DNA of 64,000 nt, from positions 8,060,001 to 8,124,000 of the forward strand of contig NC_070561.1 in the NCBI RefSeq assembly GCF_026914185.1. Direction: 5' to 3'. Under the pieces are notes generated by a model. It made no database searches and had not been told where the DNA came from. It saw nothing but the letters and a program-made list of their open reading frames with translations. Positions 20,190 to 29,478 of the stretch are shown piece by piece. The stretch is from Puccinia triticina. Taxonomy: Eukaryota > Basidiomycota > Pucciniomycetes > Pucciniales > Pucciniaceae. The number at the start of each line of letters is the position of its first letter. The stretch's first letter is position 1. The position numbers were made by a program, and so were the translations under genes.

Positions 20190-22722
20190 ATGAAAAGATT
20201 AATACAATTCACTTTCTTCACAATCCTAGCTCAAATGGAAGTTCAGCTATCCAACATGTCCACCTCACCAACAGGATTCTTGGTGGATCAGGGTAGCAGA
20301 ACTAGACAAGTAAAGAATGAAATTAATTTCTTTGGTGAGTTTTTCAAGTTTCCTTTTTATCTCCAAGCTTGTTTCAGTGCCACAACCATAATAGCTGTTG
20401 AAAACTGTGTCTTTTCCTAGCTCAAAGGCCAGAAGATTACATCAATGCTGAAGAGGGAAGCTCCAAAAGAAGGCTCTGCTTTCAGCCTCAGGATTCAATA
20501 ATTTCTCTGGAAACTAGTCCAGATGACAATCAAAACTCATGGAATCTATTGAAAAAACCAAAAGCACCCACTTCCCCCAAAAAATTCATGAACAATTTCA
20601 AGATGGAGGAAAAAAGAAATGATCAAGATTGGTTAAACTTGAGCTTGGGTCTCAGTAAGCTTATCCATTTTTGCTTTCATTTTTAGTTTCCAAGTACTCT
20701 ACTGAAGTCTCCTTATTGCAATCACCTCCAGGTAACCAGTCACTGTGTAAACCAAAGTTGGAGATCCATGAATTTGAACCAAGTATGAGCAGAATTGGAG
20801 AAGCAGAAGTTTCCAGGTTAATTCCATCCATGCAGAATTCTGATAGATCTTCAATAGAATCTTTAGTGGTGCACCAACAAAGTTGCAACCGCTTATCCAA
20901 ACATAACATGCATACCGCAATAAAATCTGAGGTTTTGGGGAAAACTGGAAAGGAAGAAATAGCTATTCAGAATGATCCAGAAGAATCAAGTAAGGCTCAT
21001 GGTCAACAAATTAATATTCCTGAATTTTATAAACTTAATGTTGAGGGTGCTGGCCCTGAAATCTGGGCCTGGATCTACACAATGAAGCTGGGAATGTCTA
21101 ATGCTATTTTTGAAGAACTTTTTGTGAAAAAAGAGGAACAGATCTCAAAATTCATAACCTCTCTTGCCTCACTTATCTACCCATTGATAAATTCTGAATT
21201 TTTGGTTCCAATTCAAGAATTGAAAGACCCAAGATCATTTAATAGCTTTAAGGAATTTTCCCATCTGCTTTGGTGTGTACTTTCAAAATTTCTGAGGATT
21301 TTAAACATAGGAGACAAGGACTATTACCAAGAACAATCCAATTTGCAAAAGTGGGTTTTGAATCTGCTTGCAGGCTCAAGAATAAAACAAGTAAAAGGTT
21401 TATCAGAAAAAAATCATTCTCAGTGTTCAAGCTCTAATACCAGTCAAGAATCACTTACAAGTATGATTGTGAGAGCTCTCTCTTCAAAATATACAAAACC
21501 AACCTACACCATTGGAAATCATCAACAGGTTTCCTTATTGGAATCAACCTGCCCAAGACAAATCTTGATGTCTGAAGCTGCATTCAACATCATTTTTCAT
21601 TACTATCAGCAAATGAGTAATCTTAATGGCTTTCAATATGATGTTGGAAGGAACAACAAGTGGAGAGCTTTATTCACAACAGATCATCTTTTCCTTCGTT
21701 TTTTGCAAAAAATACAGTATTGGAATGTAGTCCCTGTTTCATATGCCAATGGTTTCATAACATTCAAAAAATTAATTGATAATTTGAATTTTATGCCATG
21801 GAATGTAGAGTTTGATCAAGATGAATTAATTGCAATAAATAATAATTTTTGTCCAATGATAAAACGAAAAACATTAAATGTGAAAAAATTTGTGAAACAT
21901 ATTACAAGAAAAAAAGATCAACCCAGAAAGGAATTGGGAGAACCAATGGAGAACATTGATCCCCAAAATAGAAAAGACTGTTCAAATCAATGGCAAACAG
22001 TATTCAATTTCAAAACCAATTATGATAGATATGCTAGAAGTTCCAACTTGAGAATAAATCAGTCCATGAAAGTGGAACTTGGTAGATGGTGGGATTCTCA
22101 AAGGCAAAAAAACAATAGTGAACTTGATTCATATCCTAGATTTACTGAAAGACAAGTATTCTTCTATGAGCTATTAGATTTACTTGATCTAATTTTGAAG
22201 ATGAATTCCAGATTGATTCACAGCCTGGGTCACCCTTCTGATGATGGAGTGCTTTGGGATGAGCAAACTGGGATTCAGAATGAATTCTATGAAATCTTAA
22301 CTTGGTCGGATGATCATCAAAAATCCAAATCCTGCAAGAATACTGCAGATGAAAGTGATAGAAAACTTATTCAAAGGACAGTCCTGGAAGCCTTGCATAT
22401 TGAGAAAAATCAGGACCCTCTGAAGAAAAATGAAATGTTTGCAAAAGCCGCAGTTGAAGTCCTGTTCAGCTATTATTATCATTCCAATCCAGAAAAATGC
22501 TTCCAGGTCTTTGTGAATGAAGAAACATTTGTCTTGATCCTACTCCGTATTCAACAAAGGTGTGAAAGAAAACATGTACACAATAGGTTTATGAAAGAAT
22601 GCTACCCAAAACTGAGGGGAATGAGCCTTTTCCCATGGAGAAATTTCTTCATCAAGACCTCTGATCATCACCAACAGTTTAGGTTATTCTTTTACTCTCG
22701 CAGAGGGAATGCTATTCAGTGA
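20190..22722 (+). CDS. Unrecognised 804-residue protein, possible signal peptide
   Basis: Proposed exons are 20190-20334, 20421-20654 and 20687-22722. Phases agree across both junctions (G/CT, then A/TT) and give 804 residues. The start MKRLIQFTFFTILAQ has a basic end and a hydrophobic stretch and could be a signal peptide, though a weak one. Residues about 50-140 are polar and rich in S, K, P and E. The long last exon encodes a mostly helical-looking protein without recognised domains; notable segments are PEFYKLNVEGAGPEIWAW-like, a basic patch KHITRKKDQPRKE near the middle, and SLFPWRNFF near the end. Intron 2 is just 32 bases with GTAAGC and TTTTAG borders, far below the 65-81 of the other genes; the in-frame TAG inside it would otherwise stop translation. 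Base composition is AT-rich, unlike BDP1. It may be a lineage-specific or transposon-derived protein. Confidence 0.6.
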
Positions 22723-22746
22723 AACATTGTGTGCAAGTTGAATTCA

Positions 22747-22948
22747 AGGGGGTTTCAAACATGGTGCAGGTCCCAGTTCAGGAAACCCAATTCAGGAAAA
22801 CAAAGTTCCTGCACAAAATTTTTTTAAATTATTTCTGCATTTTTTTTGGGTAAAATTGGGTTCAGGTATGCAGGGCGTGTTGCAGTTGCACAAATTCCCT
22901 GAATTTGGGTTTCCTGAAACAGGACCCACACCATGTTTGAAAACCTCT
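22747..22948. mobile_element. MITE-like palindrome 3' of the 804-codon gene
   Basis: Ends read GGTTTCAAACATGGTG with its complement CACCATGTTTGAAAACC, and inner inverted pairs follow (AGGAAACCCAATT against AATTTGGGTTTCCTG). It begins 25 bases after the stop codon, so it may lie in the transcript and fold as a hairpin. Confidence 0.75.
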
Positions 22949-23938
22949 ATTGAAAAAAACCTGAATTAGTGCACTCATATTTTTCATGTCTATCAAGTTC
23001 TTCCTCTTTTTTTTTTGCATCATGGTAAAATAAAATCCCTCTTAAACCACATCATCCTACAATGATTTTCAATATTTGGTGGTCATGATTGCACTGCAAG
23101 CATGGTTTTATCAAAGTTTAATAAAACTTGTAAACCATGGATTTTTGGTTCAAGGATTTCCCCTGTTTATTGAAAAAACCATGAATTTATGGTTTTAACC
23201 AACTCAGTGGGGCTGGAGCAAATCCCGCTAATCAGTACCTGTCATCTAGCTGCGAGCCAAGACAGCTCAGCTAACTAACAGTGCACTAGGGACACTCGTG
23301 CTAAGGGTGAAACAGCTGCACTGCAAACAGCGCAGCAGTTTTTTGACACACTGCACTGCGCTGAAAATCAGCGGGAGAGAACCGCTGATAACAGAGTCAT
23401 AGCAACAGTCAAAAACAGCTGATCTGAGTACCATGGGATTGGATGACTGCTGATCTAAGTACAAAAATTGAAAAAAAAAAAACCTGAAGCGTGTTGACAT
23501 CAATGACTTGGCTGGTACATTGGGAGTTTTGTTTCACTCCTGTGGCTCAAACATTGTTATTAGTGGGATATTTGAAATTTTTTTGCTTTAATGTAATGGC
23601 CTCTCTTTTCCAGCCCAAAATTTATCAGTGATCTGGTGCTTTGCGGGCACCAATAAATTAACAAACATCACTACTTGTCTGTTACATTGCAGCAGGAACG
23701 TAACACACTGCTTTTACAAGTAACTTTAACAATAACAGCTAAAAAAACATTATGTTACCGTAATCTGGAACATAACTACCCATCATTGAATTAGAAGTAG
23801 GAAAGGTAAGAATGATAAATCACCTAAAAGCAGGTGTTAGGCCGCTGTATAATTTGAGTGGGAGTCTAAGAAGTAAGGGTTAAGGTTTTCTTGATCTAAT
23901 CAGTTGAACTGATCTGCAAAAGAAGAATGAGCAAGCAT
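22949..23938. other. Intergenic, with a decayed GCAGCGG-rich segment
   Basis: No gene was seen. Around 23310-23400, CTGCACTGC and GCGCAGCAG words and paired CAGCGG motifs suggest a diverged copy of the hAT-type MITE at 17238-17706. TSD-like GCAAGCAT at 23931-23938 belongs to the next element. Confidence 0.4.
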
Positions 23939-24574
23939 CAAGGGTGGGCCGTTACGTTACCCGTAATTGAGAACATAACTGTAACGTAACTTTTAAAGTT
24001 ACGTTACCCAGTAGTTACAGATACCTTGATTTTAGTTACAATATCTGCCGCAGAAAAAGGGCTGGTTATTTTCTAGTTACGTTACCCAGAAGCTTTCAAC
24101 AAAATGGGTTACGTTACAGTTTTGCCCAAATTTGGTAACCTTGCCGTAACTTTCCAAGAGAAATGACTATTTGTGGGTTTTTTTGTTCAATATGAGTACG
24201 TATTGGGCTCAAGTTGATGTAAAACAGCCACTGATGCCAGTTTCTGCCCAGGGTGTCAGGTCAAAATAGGTGCACAGTGAGGATTGAACCCGCAACCTGC
24301 ATGTTGCAAAACATACAAGTGGCAAGCACTAACCATTATGCTAAATTCATTATTCAAATGAACCATTTTTTGAGAATATTGAACAAAAAATGTCCACCCC
24401 AAAAAAGTTACGTTATCCAAAACCTCCAAAACTCAAAAATAAAAAAAGTTACTTTACGTTACGTTACTCAAAAAAAATGTTACGTTACCCAAATGGCTAA
24501 TTTGGATAACTAAAAAAAAGTTACGGTATCCAATTAGCCCTCCGTAACGTACCGTAACGTAACTGCCCACCCTT
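23939..24574. mobile_element. hAT-type MITE, GTTACGTTAC-rich, 8-bp TSD
   Basis: Ends read CAAGGGTGGGCCGTTACGTT and, at the right, the complement of AAGGGTGGGCAGTTACGTTA. GCAAGCAT flanks it at 23931-23938 and 24575-24582. The 636-bp interior carries many GTTACGTTACC words in both orientations and a tRNA-like block. It resembles the element at 48606-48993. Confidence 0.82.
24268..24347 (-). other. tRNA-like relic (SINE head candidate)
   Basis: On the minus strand a box A-like TAGCATAATGGTTAGTGC precedes a box B-like GGTTCAATCC by about 53 bases, with a pairable T arm (TGCGG, loop, CCTCA). The acceptor stem is not convincing, so this is a tRNA-derived relic or SINE head carried inside the MITE, not a working tRNA gene. 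Confidence 0.35.
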
Positions 24575-24599
24575 GCAAGCATGATCAGTTCTCTTCTCA

Positions 24600-25335
24600 T
24601 TCTCTGTTTTCTTGTACAAACTATTGGCTCTTACAGTCTATGGGGACCAAGTCCGCTTTATTTTGGCTTAGGCTCTTTAGGAAAAGCAATAACAAAGTCC
24701 TTCAATGTTTCCTGTAATGCAGGAGCATGATCTTCAAAATTTCTCATCTATTGCTTTTCTAGGTTAAGTACCACATACCTCTTTCCTCTCCTAACTTGTG
24801 TTGAGGGTTCTGTGATCTGAGTTTGCTCAGTTGACTTTGTTGGCTGTGGGAAGTAGGTTGCAATAGCAGAACTTTAAACTCTTCTAGGACCATAGATCTT
24901 TGGTTTATCACCTTTGGTGGTTTCCAAGACTTGTTTCAATAACAATGGCTGGTTTTTGGGATTTTCCACGGCTAGAACTCTGTTCTTCTTCTTGAGTTTC
25001 ACCACAGGCCAAAAACAGAAGTTTATTGATCAGTATTTTTGGAGATATGCGGGTCTTTTTGGACTGTGAAATTGGTCTGCTTTGCTTACCCACTTCCGCA
25101 GCTGTTTTAGTTCTGGTTACCTTTCTCACTTTGTGAGGTCGGCTTCCTTCCCCTAAGCTGTCATTCTCACAAAATCAAGGTACCCCAAGTGGCTGCAGAG
25201 GCTTCCTGCTTGGCAAGCAGGTGGGGCAGCCAAATTGGCGCCCAGTGCGCGCCCAGCCAAATTCAAAAAATATCATTCACAAATGGCTTGCGTGCAATCA
25301 GTGCTAAATTGATGCCAACAATCCACACAAGGGTT
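24600..25335. other. Unassigned, short minus frames
   Basis: A minus frame at 24908-25129 encodes a basic 73-residue peptide (starts MRKVTRTKTAAEVG) that I do not recognise. Nearby minus frames contain AFPKEPKPK-like pieces broken by stops. This may be transposon debris. From 25140 the sequence becomes repetitive. Confidence 0.3.
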
Positions 25336-25530
25336 GAAAGGGCTGTACAGCCTCTTTGACTGGAAGGAATCCCTTCTGGTTGAAGTGGCTGTAGAGCTTC
25401 TTCAACTGGAAGGAATCATTTCCAGTCAAATTGGCTCTACAGCCTCTCTGAATGGATGGAATCCCTTCCGTTCAAAAAGGCTGTAAACCCTAACAACTGG
25501 AAGCAAGACCTTCCAGTAAAAAAGGATATG
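25336..25530. repeat. Hairpin minisatellite, ACTGGAAGGAATC type
   Basis: About four degenerate units contain GACTGGAAGGAATC with a partly complementary TTCTGGTTGAAG- or TTTCCAGTCAAA-type arm and the word GGCTGTA-AGCC between units. The unit design matches the other hairpin arrays, and the arms resemble the GACCAGGAGG and CTGGTCG arms at 28700-29290. Confidence 0.6.
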
Positions 25531-25539
25531 AAGAGGGCC

Positions 25540-26330
25540 TCAATTTTTACAATGGATTGTCACCCACGTTCCCCCACCTTGGCAGTTTAAAGCCCCAGGG
25601 GAGTGAGGCGGCTTGTAGATGCATCGAATATCTGGGAAATCCTCTTGAGTTTGGATGAATTGGCTAAACGAACTATTAGCCCTGGAGGGTGGGACTTGCT
25701 CAATCTCCTTGTGACAGCCTGGGAGATTGATTTCAAGAATCAAGAAGTTCCCAAAATCCAAACCCAAAGCCAACATCAGTTGCCCAACCAAGGACCTACC
25801 CAGGAACGCAAGACTTGCTTTCCTCATTTCCTCAGACAATTGGTTGACACGCCCACGGGCAGGTTTCAAATAGACATTTGGGTGTATGACATCATCTTCG
25901 AGCCTTTTAGTTGGAAATCTGCCTCTCCTACTTATATTTGGGGGTGTGCGACCAACTCCCTTGCTCGTGCTCAAGAGCTGTCAATCCGTCTCCTCCATTT
26001 GGTTTTACCCTGTTTTACCGATATCATCTGCACTAGACGCCCTTCGCAGCTGACTCTAGACTACCATTGCGCGTTAGCTAGCTCGACCGACTGAATTGTG
26101 TTCAGTTGCTTAAACCGGGCCAGTTCAGAGAGGATGTTGTGATCTGCATGCTCCGTCTCAAAACAGCCGCATTGCGCACCTTTGTCAATGTGGGTCTTCA
26201 CTTTTGCTGCTTGTTCTTTTTGAATAGGTTGTGAAATACCTGTAACATCTTCCAAGGGATGTATTTGAGTAGGCTTTTGATGGTTGCAAATTTGTTCCCT
26301 TTTTTTAGGTCTTACCAGAAGATCATATGG
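25540..26330. other. Unassigned segment with opposing open frames
   Basis: A plus frame (25603-26094, 163 codons) and a minus frame (25540-25974, 144 codons) overlap. Neither shows a family I recognise. The plus frame contains WEILLSLDELAKRTISPGG and WDLLNLLVTAWEIDF; the minus frame contains a basic, proline-containing start. At most one can be coding, and this may be retroelement debris. Confidence 0.3.
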
Positions 26331-26813
26331 TCACTGGGGGATATACACACCTGTAAACACCAGGAACTTGGCTGGATAAAATTCCATACGCTCAATGAAT
26401 GAATACTTGGCGACCAGGCATTTGCGAATATTTTTCGTTTCCGGTTTTTTCAAAGTGATTGCCAAACGTTTGACAAGATTGCGGTGAACGCCTGCGGTAC
26501 TGAGAAGGAATTCAGTGGAGTCGTAAAGCTTCTCTCGAATCTCATGCAGAAACAAGCCTGGTTCGAGTCGTACAAGCTTGATCATAAAGGCACATTCGTC
26601 TCGAGAGAGGGCTGCCGGTTGGCCACGGGTTTTGTAAGAATCCGGGTCCCTGATCACACACCGAGTTTTTTGGTAAAGAGCCAGCCATCGAGCAAAAGAC
26701 TGTTGTGAGATGGAACATCCAAGAAGTCGGCGGATTGCTGGAAAAGACAGGCCCTCAAGGGCCATTCGGACGGCATGAACCTTTGTGTCGGGAGCGTAGG
26801 GCCGGAACCCCAT
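26331..26813 (-). pseudogene. Tc1/mariner (IS630-type) transposase N-terminal fragment
   Basis: A minus frame of about 160 codons starts MGFRPYAPDTKVHAVRMA and continues with an HTH unit (SFPAIRRLLGCSISQQSFARW). A second HTH-like region has the linker RGQPAALSRDECAFM and ends with IERMEFYPAKFLVFTG. This order matches the N-terminal DNA-binding half of fungal IS630/Tc1-like transposases, where the sequence then enters the DDE domain with an FTDE-type aspartate. Here that point reads FTGVYIPQ and stops, so the catalytic domain is missing. Confidence 0.75.
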
Positions 26814-27532
26814 TGTGTGATTTGTATTTGTGAGGCCGGTGTTGTCAAGAGAAGCAAGCAAAGGCGCAGCAATGGTGGTCGGCGGTCATCAGATGGAGTC
26901 GGACGCTTGCCACTGCTTAATCACAGCAAAGCATATGATGTCATGATTTGCCGCTGTGGGTGGCAAAAACCAAAGGAAAAAAATGCTGCTGTGCAGCATA
27001 AGCACATAACTATAAGTCATTGGATGCCTCGGTTTGTCCAAAAATTTATCAAAACACAATATAACAAGAGTACATTCTTAAGCTTGTATCTAATGATATA
27101 CATATGTAATAAAAGGTGTAAAAGGAATGTACTATATGTAATGGGAACAATTGCAGGTACTTGGTACATGAAAGCAAATTTTGGTCTGCAGGTAACTTGA
27201 TCCTATCAGTAATCCAAGAAACATTCTCATGCTTTCCAGGTAACGGTCTGTTTGACCACTATTCAGCAACAAACCACTGATCACATAATTTGCAGACCCG
27301 GAACCAAGAAAAAGTTGTTCTAGCATGCATGCTAGTCACACCTCCTTGCTTTGCCGTTTGTTTTTGGCTCCCTCTCTGCTCGCGCAACTGTTTTCATACA
27401 TAACGGTTGCAACTCATGTTAGGTTTATCAAGCATTGCATCAAAAGGGGGGATGCTACTGCACAAATATTTCATTTCTCCTTGAAGCGTGGGCCCAGCGG
27501 TAGAATACTAGACGAAATCAGGTGGCAGTTCG
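26814..27532. other. Spacer before hairpin array 2
   Basis: No gene was seen apart from the truncated LTR at 27059-27169. Short open frames here show no family likeness. Confidence 0.35.
27059..27169 (-). mobile_element. Truncated third copy of the solo-LTR family
   Basis: About 111 bases from AACAAGAGTACATTCTTAAG to GCAGGTACTTGGTAC align with 28376-28480 of solo LTR B and, inverted, with about 2320-2425 of copy A. The ends of the LTR are missing. Confidence 0.8.
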
Positions 27533-27564
27533 AACGGAGTGTGCTTTGGCACACTCCTAGGAAC

Positions 27565-28515
27565 TGTCAGCCTGTATGTAACTAACCATGTCTGAGAGGG
27601 TTGTTACTATCAAGATGATGGTGTAAGATGCCAAGGATGGGCCAATGGGTTCGTGGTAAGACCTGTAAAAGGTTTCAATCTATCAGTAATCTTGACTGAG
27701 AGGCTTGCTCAATTAAGGCGCATCCAGATCAACACAGGGTGTTAATAGGCATCCAAGGAATAACTCAACTTGGGTTCGTGGTTTTACCTGCAGAAAGGTA
27801 AGGGTAATCAAGAGTTGATGTTATTCCTGAATTGAAAGATGGGTGAGAATGAAGGCACTGTTTAACTATGTATGTGTTAAACCTTGCTATAATGATATTC
27901 TGAGGGATAAACAGTCCTGAGGGGCGTGTTTATATAGAGGGGAAAGAGCAGGAGGGAATATGAGGCGCTTGGAGGCGCTTCAGGACCAGGGGGGGACTGG
28001 AAGCGCTCAAGGGAAGCAGATCCTCATGAGGATCAACATTGGAAATGATCAGGGCAGTGTAATGATCAGTACTGATCCTGGATCAGTAGCTGTGCACACT
28101 AGCTGATCATAACCAATCATTGATTCCATTCAGTGCTCTTTGAATTGGATTACATCATGTATTGTTTATGTAATTATATCATAAACAATATATTATGTAA
28201 ATGGGGACTGAGGCGTAACAGGGGATAAATGAGTGAGACCTGTCTTGGGGTATTTCACGTGTACAGTAATATTACAATGTATTGTAATCTTACTGTTGCA
28301 TGTAACTTAACTCTCATAACAACAGTACATTATGGTAACTGTATTTAACTATGGTTATCTGTAATGTAATGTATAACAGGAGTACATTCTTAAGCTTGTA
28401 TCAAATGATATACATATGTAATAAAGGTGTAAAAAGGAATGTACTATATGTGCTGTGAACAATTGCAGGTACTTGGTACGTGTAAGGTACTGTGACATGT
28501 ACTCTGTGGCTGACA
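27565..28515 (-). mobile_element. Solo LTR, copy B, inside array 2, with 5-bp TSD
   Basis: The segment is 951 bp, starts TGTCAGCC, ends GGCTGACA, and is flanked by GGAAC at 27560-27564 and 28516-28520. The duplicated bases are the spacer of the 29-bp satellite unit, so the element landed in a pre-existing array. It is inverted relative to copy A and lacks the MITE at 2634-2794. Confidence 0.94.
27929..27936 (-). promoter_or_regulatory. TATA box of solo LTR B
   Basis: TATATAAA on the minus strand, at the same relative position as in copy A. Any activity would drive transcription leftwards, away from the bulk of the satellite array. Confidence 0.5.
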
Positions 28516-28549
28516 GGAACGGAGTGTGCTTTGGCACACTCCTAGGAAC

Positions 28550-29478
28550 TAGAGATGGCTCCGTCACACCCGGGTACCCGCACAGGTGCGGGTACCCGCG
28601 GCCTGTTTTGACTGGATCCTGACATCCGTACCCGCATCCGCACTCGTTGGCGGGTACCCGCCGGCCTGGGCGGGTACCCGCGGATACCCGCTCCTTGAAA
28701 CTCATCTCGGCGACCGGAAGGGGCCCCTTTCGGTCGAAGAGGGATGACCTCGGCGACCAAAAGGAAGCCGTTCTGGTTGCAATAAGACCTCTGCGACCAG
28801 GAGGTTTCCTTCTGTTCACCGAGGTAACTTTGACGACCAGGAGGTTTCCTTCTGGTCGCCGAGGTAACTTCAGCGACCAGGAGGTTGTCTTCTGGTCGCC
28901 GAGGTAGCTTCAGCGACCAGGAGGTTAGCTTCTGGTCGCCGAGGTAACCTCGGCGACCAACAGGTTGTCTTCTGGTCGGCGAGGTAACCTCTGCGACCAG
29001 GAGGTTACCTGCTGGTCGCGCGCTGAGGTTATTTAACCTCTGCGGACAGGACTATTTCCTCTTGGTCGCCGAGGTTTTACAAACTTCGTGACCAAGATAG
29101 TATCCTCCTGGTTGCCGAGGTTTTGTAACCTCTGCGACCGGGAGGATTTTTTCCTCCTGATCGCCGAGATAAAGCCCCGGTGACCGGAAGGAATCCCTCC
29201 TGGTCGATGAGGTTATGTGTCCTCGGCGACCAGGTGGGTTTTTCTGGCTGCCAAGGCTGTAAAACCTTGGCAACCAGAAGGAATCAGGCCTTCCGGTTGA
29301 AGCGGTGGGCGGGTGCGGGCCGGTGTGGGTTGAATTATCCGGGTACCCGCCCACTTTTTCCCGGAATCTCAGACATCCGCACCCGCACCCACACTCGCTG
29401 GCGGGTACCCGCCGGCCGTGGCGGGTACCCGCCAGCGGATAGCAGGTACCCGCAACGGGTTCGCCGGGGCCATCTCTA
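28550..29478. mobile_element. Non-autonomous hAT element in array 2, 8-bp TSD
   Basis: Ends read TAGAGATGGC and GCCATCTCTA, flanked by CTAGGAAC at 28542-28549 and 29479-29486, an exact 8-bp duplication of satellite sequence. Subterminal zones are dense in GGGTACCCGC words, shared with the full-length hAT at 33661-37519. It has no transposase and the centre is a 40-bp hairpin minisatellite. It is a non-autonomous relative of that family. Confidence 0.92.
28700..29290. repeat. Hairpin minisatellite inside the hAT element, about 40-bp unit
   Basis: About 14 units have GCGACCAG as one arm and CTGGTCGC as the other, with a GAGGTTnCCTT-type middle and CGAGGTAAC as the joint. Units at both ends are more diverged. 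Each unit can form an 8-bp stem. Confidence 0.88.
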
